A DNA stretch of 37,191 nucleotides from an uncultured Eggerthella sp. (GCA_900542265.1 UQML01000019.1:1-37191); one strand, 5' to 3'. Shown: positions 6,077-14,407, counted from the first letter of the stretch. Notes: generated by a model from the sequence alone, not told the origin. Translations and numbers: made by a program.

Positions 6077-8194
6077 ATGGCTCATTTCCCTCTAGAAGAT
6101 ACTCGTAACTTTGGCATCATGGCTCATATCGATGCGGGTAAAACCACAACGACTGAGCGTATTTTGTACTACACCGGCAAGACCCACAAGATTGGTGAGG
6201 TTCATGACGGTGCAGCTACCATGGACTGGATGGTTCAGGAGCAAGAGCGTGGCGTAACCATTACCGCTGCTGCTACTACTTGTTTCTGGAAGTATCCTGG
6301 TGGTGCTGAAAACGGCAAAGAGTATCGTTTCCAAATCATTGACACTCCAGGCCACGTTGACTTTACTGCTGAGGTAGAGCGTTCTTTGCGTGTTCTGGAC
6401 GGCACCGTTGCTGTATTTGATGCAGTAGCCGGTGTACAACCACAGTCTGAGACCGTTTGGCGTCAGGCTGAGCGCTACGGAGTACCTCGTATTGCATTTA
6501 TCAACAAGTATGACCGCGTTGGCGCTGACTTCTTCCACGCAATTGATACGATGCGTGATCGTCTTGGTGCTAATGCAGTTGCTGCTCAGATTCCTATGGG
6601 TGCTGAGGATAATTTCTGGGGCATCGTAGACTTGGTCACTATGACTGCGTGGGACTTCAAGGCTGATGATAAGGGTATGACCTACCCTGAGCCTATGGAT
6701 GAGATCCCTGCTGAGTTTGCTGAAGATGCTGCTCTTTATCGTCAGGAGCTCTTAGAGGCTGCTGCTGACTGTGATGATGACCTTATGGAAAAGGTTCTCA
6801 TGGAAGAAGAGGTTAGCATAGACGAGCTCAAGGCTGCAATTCGTAAGGGCGTTATTGCTTGCCAGATCAACCCTGTCTTTGTAGGCTCTGCTTACAAGAA
6901 CAAGGGTGTTCAGGAGCTTTTGGATGCTGTTGTTGATTACATGCCTTCTCCTGTAGACATTCCACCTATCACCGGTGTTAACCCTGAGACTGGTGAAGAG
7001 GAAGAGCGTCCTGCAGACTTTAAGGCACCTTTCTCTTCTTTGGCATTCAAGATCATGACCGACCCTTATGTTGGTAAATTGACCTACTTGCGTGTTTATT
7101 CTGGTCAGCTTGATTCAGGTTCATACGTATTGAATGCTTCTAAGGATAAGAAAGAGCGTATCGGTCGTTTGCTCCAGATGCACTCTAACCAGCGTATTGA
7201 TATTGATTCTTGCGGTGCTGGTGACATCGTTGCTGTTGTAGGTTTGAAGGACACCTCCACCGGTGACACGCTTTGCGCAGAAGATGCACCAATCATCTTG
7301 GAATCCATGGAATTTGCTGATCCTGTTATCGACATTGCTGTTGAGCCTAAGACTAAGGCTGAGCAGGATAAGATGAGCATTGCTTTACAGAAGCTCGCTG
7401 AAGAAGATCCTACGTTCCGCGTATCTACCAACCAAGAGACCGGCCAAACCATTATTGCTGGTATGGGCGAGCTCCACTTGGAGATCATCGTTGATCGCCT
7501 CCTTCGTGAATTCAAGGTTGAGGCTAACGTTGGTAAGCCACAAGTTGCTTATCGTGAGCGTCCTGGTAAAGAAGTTATGGGTGCTGAAGGCAAGTTTGTT
7601 CGCCAGTCTGGTGGTCGCGGTCAGTATGGCCATGCCATCATCAACATGTACCCACAAGAGCCTGGTAAGGGCTACGAGCTTGAGAACAAGATTGTTGGTG
7701 GTGTTGTTCCTAAGGAATACATTCCATCAATTGATAAGGGCATCCAAGAGGCTTTGAACTCTGGCGTTTTGGCAGGTTATCCTGTTGAGGATGTTCGCGT
7801 TGAGCTCGTTGATGGCTCTTACCATGATGTTGACTCTTCTGAGGCTGCGTTTAAGGTTGCTGGTTCTATGGCAATTAAGGACGCTTTGAAGAAGTCCAAC
7901 CCTGTAATCTTAGAGCCTGTTATGGCAGTCGAGATTGAAACTCCTGAAGAGTACACCGGTTTTGTAATGGGTGATATTCCTTCTCGTCGTGGCATGATTC
8001 AAGGCCAGGAGAAGCGCGGTAATGCTACCGTTATTAGCGCTAAGGTACCTTTAAGCCAAATGTTTGGTTATGCAACTGACTTGCGTAGTGGTACCCAGGG
8101 TCGTGCGGTTTACACCATGCAGTTCGACTCTTATGAGCAAGTGCCCAAGAGCGTGGCAGAAGAAATTATCAGCAAGGCTGGCGGTAACGCGTAA
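6077..8194 (+). CDS. fusA: Translation elongation factor G
   Basis: Ribosomal translocase GTPase. The 705 residues carry all five domains. The GTP-binding motifs are AHIDAGKT (G1), RGVTI (G2), DTPGH (G3) and NKYD (G4; most EF-Gs have NKMD). The C-terminal blocks VEVEANVGKPQVAYRE-like and GFVMGDIPSRRG (domains IV-V) are present. The AAGGAGG ribosome site overlaps the rpsG stop. In many bacteria tuf follows fusA, but here rpsJ follows after 49 bp, so EF-Tu must be encoded elsewhere. It is the only full-length EF-G visible, with no sign of the shorter tetracycline-protection type. Confidence 0.97.
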   Translation: MAHFPLEDTRNFGIMAHIDAGKTTTTERILYYTGKTHKIGEVHDGAATMDWMVQEQERGVTITAAATTCFWKYPGGAENGKEYRFQIIDTPGHVDFTAEVERSLRVLDGTVAVFDAVAGVQPQSETVWRQAERYGVPRIAFINKYDRVGADFFHAIDTMRDRLGANAVAAQIPMGAEDNFWGIVDLVTMTAWDFKADDKGMTYPEPMDEIPAEFAEDAALYRQELLEAAADCDDDLMEKVLMEEEVSIDELKAAIRKGVIACQINPVFVGSAYKNKGVQELLDAVVDYMPSPVDIPPITGVNPETGEEEERPADFKAPFSSLAFKIMTDPYVGKLTYLRVYSGQLDSGSYVLNASKDKKERIGRLLQMHSNQRIDIDSCGAGDIVAVVGLKDTSTGDTLCAEDAPIILESMEFADPVIDIAVEPKTKAEQDKMSIALQKLAEEDPTFRVSTNQETGQTIIAGMGELHLEIIVDRLLREFKVEANVGKPQVAYRERPGKEVMGAEGKFVRQSGGRGQYGHAIINMYPQEPGKGYELENKIVGGVVPKEYIPSIDKGIQEALNSGVLAGYPVEDVRVELVDGSYHDVDSSEAAFKVAGSMAIKDALKKSNPVILEPVMAVEIETPEEYTGFVMGDIPSRRGMIQGQEKRGNATVISAKVPLSQMFGYATDLRSGTQGRAVYTMQFDSYEQVPKSVAEEIISKAGGNA

Positions 8195-8211
8195 GTCTGG
8201 ATTCCAGACTT
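8193..8211 (+). other. 19-bp palindromic hairpin between fusA and rpsJ
   Basis: AAGTCTGGA, a central T, then TCCAGACTT form a perfect inverted repeat that begins inside the fusA stop codon. There is no U tract, so termination is unlikely. It sits at the str/S10 junction where tuf would normally lie and may act in mRNA processing or stability. Confidence 0.65.
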
Positions 8212-8243
8212 ACCTACCCGCTGCATAATGGAGGTTATTCAAA

Positions 8244-8552
8244 GTGGCTAAAGAGAATATCCGCATCCGCTTGAAGGGCTACGACCATGAGATCGTGGAT
8301 CAGTCCACTAAACTCATCGTCGATACTGCTCAAAAAACGGGCGCAAAAGTTTCTGGTCCTATTCCACTGCCTACTGAGCGCAACTTATACTGCGTTATCA
8401 AAGGCCCACACGTGAACAAGGACTCTCGTGAACAATTTGAGATGCGCACCCATAAGCGTCTGATCGACATCTTAGATCCAACCCCTTCTACCGTTGATTC
8501 TTTGATGCGTCTTGATCTTCCTGCTGGTGTTGACATCGAGATTAAGCTGTAG
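8244..8552 (+). CDS. rpsJ: 30S ribosomal protein S10
   Basis: Head protein of the 30S subunit, also NusE, the partner of NusB in antitermination. The 102 residues begin with a GTG start (MAKENIRIRLKGYDHE) preceded by TGGAGG. Diagnostic blocks are GPIPLPTERN and MRTHKRLIDI. It opens the first part of the S10 operon but is read through from fusA; no promoter is seen in the 49-bp gap. Confidence 0.97.
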   Translation: MAKENIRIRLKGYDHEIVDQSTKLIVDTAQKTGAKVSGPIPLPTERNLYCVIKGPHVNKDSREQFEMRTHKRLIDILDPTPSTVDSLMRLDLPAGVDIEIKL

Positions 8553-8567
8553 AGGAGTGATTGAGTA

Positions 8568-9188
8568 ATGATTAACGCTATCTACGGTAAAAAAGTCGGT
8601 ATGACTCAGCTTTTCGATGAGGACGGAAAGATTATTCCTGTTACCGTTATCGAGGCTGCTCCTAATAAAGTTTGTCAGATCAAAACCACCGACACTGATG
8701 GTTATGAGGCAGTACAGCTTGGCTTTGGCACCATTAAGGAGAACAAAGTCAACAAGCCTATGGCAGGCCATTTTGCAAAGCTTGGCACTGAGCCTGTTCG
8801 CTACTTGCGCGAGGTTCGTGTAGAGGATGCTTCTGAGCACACGGTTGGTGAAGAAGTTACCGTTGCTAATTTTGCTGAGGTTGGCAAAGTTGATGTAACC
8901 GGTACCTCTAAAGGTAAAGGCTTCGCAGGCGTTATGCGTCGCTATAACTTTGGTGGCGGTCCTGGTGGACACGGTGCTCATTTCCATCGTGCACCTGGTT
9001 CAATTGGTCAGTGCGCTTATCCTTCTCGTGTATTCAAGGGTTTGCGTCTCCCAGGACATATGGGTTGCGATACCGTGACCACCAAGAATTTGGAAGTTGT
9101 TCGCGTTGACGAAGATATGAACCTTATCCTCATCAAGGGCGCTGTGCCAGGTGGCAAAAACGGCGTGGTTCGCATTCGTATGGCGTAA
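8568..9188 (+). CDS. rplC: 50S ribosomal protein L3
   Basis: Early large-subunit assembly protein contacting the peptidyl-transferase region. The 206 residues begin MINAIYGKKVGMTQLFDEDG. They contain the glycine-rich loop GGGPGGHGAHFHRAPGSIG, where the conserved Gln is methylated in some species, and the RVFKGLRLPGHMG block. It starts 15 bp after rpsJ with AGAGGAGTG as ribosome site. Confidence 0.97.
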   Translation: MINAIYGKKVGMTQLFDEDGKIIPVTVIEAAPNKVCQIKTTDTDGYEAVQLGFGTIKENKVNKPMAGHFAKLGTEPVRYLREVRVEDASEHTVGEEVTVANFAEVGKVDVTGTSKGKGFAGVMRRYNFGGGPGGHGAHFHRAPGSIGQCAYPSRVFKGLRLPGHMGCDTVTTKNLEVVRVDEDMNLILIKGAVPGGKNGVVRIRMA

Positions 9189-9216
9189 TGCTTAATACGA
9201 AGGAGTAAATTAGATT

Positions 9217-9843
9217 ATGGCAAGTATTGAAGTTAAAAACGCTGAGGGTGCCAAGGTCTCTGACGTTGAGCTTACCGATGCTGTTTTTGGCGTCGAGCCT
9301 AATATGCATGCTATGCATGAGGTAGTACGTGCTCAACGTGCAGCTCGTCGCCAAGGTACTCACAACACCTTGACGCGTGGTCAAGTCCGCGGTGGCGGCA
9401 AGAAGCCTTGGCGTCAAAAGGGCACCGGTCGTGCTCGTCAGGGTACGATCCGCGCTCCACAATGGGCAGGCGGCGGTACCGTATTCGGTCCTCATCCTCG
9501 CTCTTATGCGTTCAATGTACCTAACAAGGTAATTAAGCTCGCTATGCGTTCTGCTCTTTCTGCAAAGCTTGCAGACAATGAGTTGGTCGTTGTAGAGAAC
9601 TTCACCTTTGAGAAGCCCTCTACTAAGCAAGCTGCTCAGGCATTGAAAGCGCTTGGCTTAGACGGTAAGCGTATCACCCTTATCATAGGGGACGAAGATG
9701 TTAATACCTTCCTCTCATTCCGCAATATTGAGGGTGTTCGTATTATCACCGCTCAAGAGTCAAACACCTATGACTTTATTGACAACAAGGCTCTCGTCGT
9801 TACCGATGGTGCCCTCAAGCATATTCAGGAGGTGTTAGCATAA
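9217..9843 (+). CDS. rplD: 50S ribosomal protein L4
   Basis: Exit-tunnel protein. The 208 residues have the extended loop with TRGQVRGGGKKPWRQKGTGR and the RAPQWAGGGTVFGP block. In E. coli L4 represses the S10 operon through the rpsJ leader. Here the gap before rpsJ is only 49 bp and lacks that leader, so classical L4 control is doubtful. Its stop overlaps the rplW start by one base, indicating translational coupling. Confidence 0.97.
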   Translation: MASIEVKNAEGAKVSDVELTDAVFGVEPNMHAMHEVVRAQRAARRQGTHNTLTRGQVRGGGKKPWRQKGTGRARQGTIRAPQWAGGGTVFGPHPRSYAFNVPNKVIKLAMRSALSAKLADNELVVVENFTFEKPSTKQAAQALKALGLDGKRITLIIGDEDVNTFLSFRNIEGVRIITAQESNTYDFIDNKALVVTDGALKHIQEVLA

Positions 9844-10127
9844 TGAAGGATCCTCGCGAGGTAATCATTCGCCCTATCATTTCTGAGCACTCTTACGACA
9901 TGATGGGTAGCAACACCTACACTTTTGAGGTTGCAAAGTCAGCTAACAAGGTAGAAATCGCACAAGCTGTTGAGGCTATCTTTAACGTAAAGGTTCTCAA
10001 AGTGAACACTTTGAACGTTAAGGCAAAGCCAAAGCGCATGCGTTATCAGGTCGGCAAAACCCGTACCTGGAAAAAGGCTATGGTCACCATCGCTGAAGGC
10101 GATACCATCGAGCTCTTTGCTTCTTAA
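9843..10127 (+). CDS. rplW: 50S ribosomal protein L23
   Basis: Exit-site protein and docking point for SRP and trigger factor. The 94 residues begin MKDPREVIIRPIISEHSYD, with KANKVEIAQAVEAIF-like and KVNTLNVKAKPKR segments. It overlaps rplD by one base. It is the last gene of this ribosomal transcription unit: a hairpin (10135-10152) and a strong terminator follow, and rplB lies 4.3 kb further on behind its own promoter, unlike the usual rplW-rplB adjacency. Confidence 0.97.
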   Translation: MKDPREVIIRPIISEHSYDMMGSNTYTFEVAKSANKVEIAQAVEAIFNVKVLKVNTLNVKAKPKRMRYQVGKTRTWKKAMVTIAEGDTIELFAS

Positions 10128-10185
10128 AGAAGGAGGCGCCCTCTCAAGCGCCGGTTAAAATCTCATACTTTGATGATTTTCAAAT

Positions 10186-10222
10186 CCTCCCTTGCCGCAT
10201 TTGTAGCAGGGGAGGTTTTTTT
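10186..10222 (+). terminator. Strong terminator after rplW
   Basis: CCTCCCTTGC (10186-10195) and GCAGGGGAGG (10206-10215) form a 10-bp stem with one G-U pair, followed by seven T. A second GGCGC/GCGCC hairpin lies upstream at 10135-10152. It separates the str-S10 part-operon from nudC. Confidence 0.93.
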
Positions 10223-10313
10223 GTCGATGGGACGCATCTGCTCTATAAGATGTCACCTTTCCAATAAAAGCGTACAATGACCTCAATGACTTCAGAAAGA
10301 TAAGGTTGTTAAT

Positions 10314-11339
10314 ATGCTTCAAGATATAGCTCCTCATATTTACGATAACCAGTATCATCCTCATGATCCTGAGCCGACTGATCGTGTCTTGGTTGTTAAA
10401 GATAATGCAGTACTCGTGCTTAATATTGCGGATGATTTTGCTGTTTGCCAATCACCTACACTGCTTCCGTATCCCGTTGTTTGGGATGTTGTAGCCGCAC
10501 TTGCTCCGCATGGCATCACTCCAGATTGGCAGTATCTGTTTAGTATTGACGAGGACCGCTATTATCTCCCAACGCGCGATGCGCTTTGCATGGGAGAAAT
10601 TGCGCGTATCCTTGAAGTGACTGATTTCTTGTCACTCAATGTGAGTCATTACGCAGGTCATCCATCATCAGGAGTAACGCGCAAGAATACCTGTGATTAC
10701 TTGCAAGATGATGCGACAACCCCATCGCCTCGCTCTTCTTCAACGCGATGGGTTAAAGCAAGTGAGATACATGCGGTGGAGCACGGATGCGAGTCTTTTG
10801 CAGGCTTAATGGGATTACAGTTGTGGAATTGGTATGACACAACACGCTTCTGCGGTCGCTGTGGTGAGGAACTTGTGGTTGATGAGCATGAGCGTATGAT
10901 GCGTTGTCCGCGCTGTGCCAATCTTGTGTACCCGCGCATCAATCCCGCCGTTATTGTGGGGGTTATAGATCAAGAGCGTGATCGCGTGTTGGTGGCTCGT
11001 GGAGTTGGCAGGCCTTTGACGTCACGGTCACTCATTGCTGGATTTGCTGAGAGCGGAGAGACCATTGAGGAAACGGTCCATCGAGAGGTTAAAGAAGAGG
11101 TCGGGCTCGAGGTTACTAATCTTCGCTTTTATAAAAGTCAGCCTTGGCCGTTGTCTTCTTCTTTGTTGATGGGGTTCTTTTGCGATCTAGCTGGTTCTCC
11201 TGAAATTACTGTTCAAGAAGAAGAGTTGGCGTTTGCGGAATGGGTAGAACGCGATGAGTTGCCCTATGATGATACAAATTATTCGCTGACTCGTGAGATG
11301 ATGGGTGTCTTGAAGGCAAGAAAAGAGGCTCTTGCGTAA
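10314..11339 (+). CDS. nudC: NAD(+) diphosphatase / NAD-RNA decapping hydrolase, NudC family
   Basis: Nudix hydrolase cleaving NADH or NAD to NMN(H) and AMP; E. coli NudC also removes NAD caps from RNA. The 341 residues are longer than E. coli NudC (257) because of a larger N-terminal domain. A zinc ribbon is formed by Cys180, Cys183, Cys198 and Cys201 and followed by YPRINPAVIVGV. The Nudix box runs from about 243 to 265 with GFAESGE and REVKEEVGL. The NudC-specific SQPWP motif is at 275-279, here followed by LSSSLL where PFPxSLM is usual. It stands alone on the plus strand between two terminators, inside a split ribosomal operon, with no clear functional link to it. Confidence 0.93.
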   Translation: MLQDIAPHIYDNQYHPHDPEPTDRVLVVKDNAVLVLNIADDFAVCQSPTLLPYPVVWDVVAALAPHGITPDWQYLFSIDEDRYYLPTRDALCMGEIARILEVTDFLSLNVSHYAGHPSSGVTRKNTCDYLQDDATTPSPRSSSTRWVKASEIHAVEHGCESFAGLMGLQLWNWYDTTRFCGRCGEELVVDEHERMMRCPRCANLVYPRINPAVIVGVIDQERDRVLVARGVGRPLTSRSLIAGFAESGETIEETVHREVKEEVGLEVTNLRFYKSQPWPLSSSLLMGFFCDLAGSPEITVQEEELAFAEWVERDELPYDDTNYSLTREMMGVLKARKEALA

Positions 11340-11354
11340 GAGCCTCTTTTAAAA
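11321..11354. terminator. Bidirectional terminator overlapping the nudC stop
   Basis: AAAAGAGGCTCTT (11321-11333) and AAGAGCCTCTTTT (11338-11350) form a perfect 13-bp stem with a 4-nt loop. The left arm encodes the last nudC codons. U-runs occur on both strands, so it can also end sstT transcripts arriving from the minus strand. Confidence 0.92.
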
Positions 11355-11426
11355 CATCAGACACGATTGCATGCAGAGCAGACATGTTTTCTAAACAGAG
11401 TAATTATTTATAGTCTTAATATAGTC

Positions 11427-12749
11427 CTAAATAACTTTTTCAGCTTCCGCTTCTTCAACCTTCTTCATTTCATCCACCAATTTGTGATCAACAATCTGAT
11501 CTTCGTTTAAGGGTTGAGCGTCGTGGCCGGGATTGAAAGGAATACCTGCTAAGCGTCGCGTGCGATAATCTGCAGTAGCGGTAAAGAGCGCATCAGAAGA
11601 AGAATTGAGTGCCGTCTCGCAGGAATCTTGAACTACGCCGATGATAAAGCCAATGGCAACAACTTGCATAGAGATTTCATTGGGGATACCAAAAAGTGAG
11701 CAGGCAAGAGGGATCAAAAGCAGTGATCCACCAGCAACTCCTGATGCACCACACGCACTTACCGCTGCAAGAATACACAGAATAAAGGCGCTTGCAAAAT
11801 CAACGGAAATACCCATGGTGGCACAGGTTGCCATAGTCATGACTGCAATAGTGACGGCAGCGCCCGCCATATTAATGGTCGCACCTAAGGGAATTGATAC
11901 CGAATAAACATCCTTATCAATACCTAAACGACGGCAAAGCTCTAAGTTAACCGGAATATTTGCCGCTGAAGAGCGCGTAAAGAATGCGGTAATACCAGAG
12001 TCTTTCAGTGCGCGTAAAACAAGCGGGTAAGGGTTTTTGCGCGTGCCCCAGAATACAAGGAGGGGATTGGTGACTAATGCAATAAAAAGCATGCAGCCAA
12101 CTAATACGAGCAAAAGGTGTCCGTATTCGACAAAAATATCTAAACCACTTTCAGAAATGGAGGTGTATACCAAGCCTAAAATACCGTAAGGTGCACAAAG
12201 AATAACCCAACGTACAATAACGCTTACTGCATCCGAAACATTAGTGAAAACCGTCTTGGTGTTATTGGAGGCAGCAGCACGAAGCGCGATGCCCAATACA
12301 ATAGCCCATACCAAGATGCCAATATAATTAGCATTCATTAATGCGTCGATGGGGTTAGCGACGGCATTCATTAATACCGTATTGAGAACTTCCCATACAT
12401 TAGCAGGAGAAGAATGAGTGACATCCTCTGCTCCAATAAGCGTGAGTGTTGAGGGGAATAAAAAGCTTGCTCCAACAGCAACAAGACCCGCAATGAGGGT
12501 TGAGACAACATAGAGACCAATGACGGTACCCATCGCCCCTTTTTCAATTTTGGCAGTGGCGAGTGCTGAAATAACCAAAAAGAAAACAAGAACGGGTGCC
12601 ACTGCCTTTAAGGCGGCAACAAATAAGGTGCCTAATAGGCTAATAAGCGTAATGTTTGGAACAATAAGCGCTAGAATTGCGCCTACAACCAAACCAATAA
12701 CAATCTGCTTGATAAGCGATAAGCTTGTCCAAGCCTTTACTAACTTCAC
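11427..12749 (-). CDS. sstT: Serine/threonine:sodium symporter, SstT type
   Basis: DAACS-family (dicarboxylate/amino acid:cation symporter) integral membrane protein importing Ser/Thr with Na+. The 440 residues have many hydrophobic helices starting with SLIKQIVIGLVVGAILALIVP. The SstT signature AFFTRSSAANIPVNLELCRRLG, the reentrant loop VSIPLGATINMAGAAVTI and the block GASGVAGGSLLLIPLACSLFGI are seen in order. The C-terminus is a charged cytoplasmic tail (EMKKVEEAEAEKVI). It starts with GTG at 12749, preceded by GAGGAG. Two TGTATTGC-type dyads lie upstream and may be operators. Serine import would feed pyruvate, consistent with PorCDAB elsewhere in the window. Confidence 0.92.
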   Translation of the reverse strand: MKLVKAWTSLSLIKQIVIGLVVGAILALIVPNITLISLLGTLFVAALKAVAPVLVFFLVISALATAKIEKGAMGTVIGLYVVSTLIAGLVAVGASFLFPSTLTLIGAEDVTHSSPANVWEVLNTVLMNAVANPIDALMNANYIGILVWAIVLGIALRAAASNNTKTVFTNVSDAVSVIVRWVILCAPYGILGLVYTSISESGLDIFVEYGHLLLVLVGCMLFIALVTNPLLVFWGTRKNPYPLVLRALKDSGITAFFTRSSAANIPVNLELCRRLGIDKDVYSVSIPLGATINMAGAAVTIAVMTMATCATMGISVDFASAFILCILAAVSACGASGVAGGSLLLIPLACSLFGIPNEISMQVVAIGFIIGVVQDSCETALNSSSDALFTATADYRTRRLAGIPFNPGHDAQPLNEDQIVDHKLVDEMKKVEEAEAEKVI

Positions 12750-12779
12750 AACAACTCCTCTTCGTCTTTTGTGATGTAG

Positions 12780-12848
12780 TGTATTGATTCAGCAATACAG
12801 GAGAAAAATACACCTTGTATGCACTGCAATACATAAACAAATATTCTA
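12780..12848 (-). promoter_or_regulatory. sstT upstream region with two dyad operators
   Basis: TGTATTG and CAATACA (12780-12786 and 12793-12799) form a perfect 7-bp dyad with 6-bp spacer. A related imperfect dyad (TTGTATGCACTGCAATACA) lies 14 bp further upstream of sstT. On the minus strand both read TGTATTGC at the left arm and ATACA at the right. A TAGAAT -10-like hexamer is at 12843-12848. The pair suggests cooperative binding of one dimeric regulator controlling sstT. Confidence 0.5.
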
Positions 12849-12869
12849 CCGTATTTGCCCTTGACGTGC

Positions 12870-14036
12870 TCAAAGCGTTGCTTTTGTGCCCCTTGTAAGC
12901 TCTTGAGCAAGCGTGATGAGCTCAGCGCGTGATTGATCATTGAGCGTTGCTTCAAGGGTAACAAGGGTGTTGGTGTAGGTGAGGTTTTTGGCAGGCTCTA
13001 AAATGCTTTTCATGACCTTACCAGCAACGGGTGCCCACGATCCATTTTGTATTATGCCGATGAGGCGTTTGGTGTAGTTTCGCTCAACTAAGCGTTCGAG
13101 AAAATCGCGCATCACAGGAAAGACATCCATATTGTAGGTTGTTGAAGCAATAACAAGACGATCATACATAAAAGCGGAAGTAATTGCTTCAGTCATATCA
13201 CAGCGGGCAAGGTCATAGAGCGCCACTTCGATGCCTTCATCTTGTAAGGTTTTTTCGAGTAGTTCTGCTGCTCTGCGAGTATGACCATAGACAGAGGTAA
13301 ACGCAATAGTAACTCCCGATTTTTCAGGCTCATAAGATGACCAAGTTTGATATGCGCTCAGCTGGGGAGCGGGATTATCAAGAACAAATCCATGGAGCGG
13401 GTAGATGGTTTTGATATCAAGCGGCGAGAATTTCTTTAAGGCAGTTTGTACATTAGCGCCAAAGCGCGCCACAATAGCAAAGTAGTAGCGTCGCGCCTCA
13501 AAAAGCCAATCGCTTGGCTGAGTATTTGCGCCAAACTTACCAAAAGCATCAGCGCTAAAGAGTGCGCCAAGTTCAGGAATAAAACTCATGATGACTTCAG
13601 GCCAATGAACCATAGGTGTTGCAAAGAACTGAAGGTGATAGTGCCCAAGATCAAGTTCGGTGTCTTTTGTGACTATGATGCGGCGCTCCTCAAACCCATC
13701 GCCAAAATACTTTTCCATCATGTCAAACGCGAGCTTAGAAGCAACGATAGTGAGATGAGGATAGCGCTCCATGCACTGCGCTACCGCCGCCGAATGATCG
13801 GGTTCCATGTGGTGGATGATGAGGTAATCAGGATCGCGGCCAGCAAGAGCAGTTTCGAGATTGGCAAACCACTCGCTGCAGTGTTGTGCTTCCATAGTGT
13901 CCATAATGGCAATTTTGTCGTCGATGAGGACGTATGAATTGTAGGCCATGCCATGGGGGAGTGGAAACTGGGACTCAAAAAGGGGAGCCTCGATGTCATC
14001 AACTCCAATATAGGCGATGGGATTTTGGGTATACAT
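12870..14036 (-). CDS. fprA: Flavodiiron protein (A-type flavoprotein, FprA family)
   Basis: Cytoplasmic oxygen or nitric-oxide reductase that protects anaerobes, using electrons from rubredoxin or reduced flavin. With the start at 14036 (MYTQNPIAYIGVDD) it is 388 residues. The N-terminal beta-lactamase-like diiron domain has H76-x-E78-x-D80-H81, H144, D163 and H215, a full ligand set. From about residue 242 there is a flavodoxin domain with the FMN phosphate loop TSVYGHTRRAAE and the block IASTTYNMDVFPVM. An upstream in-frame start at 14084 adds 16 residues without support. It sits upstream of sstT on the same strand (120-bp gap with its own control sites). An oxygen-defence role suits a strict or aerotolerant anaerobe. 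Oxygen versus NO preference cannot be read from the sequence. Confidence 0.93.
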   Translation of the reverse strand: MYTQNPIAYIGVDDIEAPLFESQFPLPHGMAYNSYVLIDDKIAIMDTMEAQHCSEWFANLETALAGRDPDYLIIHHMEPDHSAAVAQCMERYPHLTIVASKLAFDMMEKYFGDGFEERRIIVTKDTELDLGHYHLQFFATPMVHWPEVIMSFIPELGALFSADAFGKFGANTQPSDWLFEARRYYFAIVARFGANVQTALKKFSPLDIKTIYPLHGFVLDNPAPQLSAYQTWSSYEPEKSGVTIAFTSVYGHTRRAAELLEKTLQDEGIEVALYDLARCDMTEAITSAFMYDRLVIASTTYNMDVFPVMRDFLERLVERNYTKRLIGIIQNGSWAPVAGKVMKSILEPAKNLTYTNTLVTLEATLNDQSRAELITLAQELTRGTKATL

Positions 14037-14225
14037 GATTGACTCGCTTTCTTGTTTTATCTGTCTTACTAGTGTATAAAGCAAGATTATTGTCGTACCT
14101 AAGAGCGTACTATTGTTAACAGATAGCTACTCATAAGTTGTTGTCTTTGTATATATGTGTACCCTCATTGCACGGTTTATGTTTCGCTTAGGTGCCGTTC
14201 ACGGGTGGAATTGAAAAAACTTTTC

Positions 14226-14254
14226 TTGCATTACAATCCTTTTGCCCCTATACT
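14226..14254 (+). promoter_or_regulatory. Promoter of the rplB (L2) operon
   Basis: TTGCAT (14226-14231), a 17-bp spacer and TATACT (14249-14254) give a good sigma-70-type promoter; the start is expected near 14261. A second possible pair (TTGAAA 14211, TACAAT 14232) has only 15 bp between boxes. This explains how rplB to adk are expressed although cut off from rplW by the terminator at 10186. Confidence 0.75.
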
Positions 14255-14260
14255 TTTCGT

Positions 14261-14407
14261 TTGCGTCTGGTTATTGATGGATACACCCGGACGCGTGGAA
14301 ACTCGGAGTCGTCGGAGACTTTCTCCCAAAAGTCTTCTTGGCGGTGATGGAGACCACATACATGAGTGGACAAAATGAAGCATATTTTGTCCGTAGAAAG
14401 GAAAGTA
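14261..14407 (+). promoter_or_regulatory. rplB leader RNA with the shared ribosomal leader element
   Basis: The leader starts with an 8-bp stem: GCGTCTGG (14263-14270) with CCGGACGC (14287-14294), whose right arm lies in the 22-bp block (14277-14298) shared exactly with the rpsL leader. A second hairpin, AGACTTT (14316-14322) with AAAGTCT (14329-14335), precedes the shared GGCGGTGAT box (14340-14348). A third, perfect 9-bp hairpin, GGACAAAAT (14368-14376) with ATTTTGTCC (14384-14392), ends just before the rplB ribosome site GAAAGGAAAG. The layout suggests an autoregulatory ribosomal-protein leader. Confidence 0.65.

Noticed and set aside
5034..6077. 347-codon minus-strand open frame opposite rpsL and rpsG
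   Set aside because: It is the antisense shadow of two highly conserved ribosomal genes with strong codon bias. It has no ribosome site, and its product is Cys/Thr-rich without family resemblance.
8472..8987. 171-codon minus-strand frame opposite rpsJ-rplC
   Set aside because: Antisense shadow of conserved coding sequence.
14211..14237. Alternative promoter TTGAAA/TACAAT upstream of rplB
   Set aside because: Spacer of 15 bp is too short; the TTGCAT-17-TATACT pair slightly downstream fits better.
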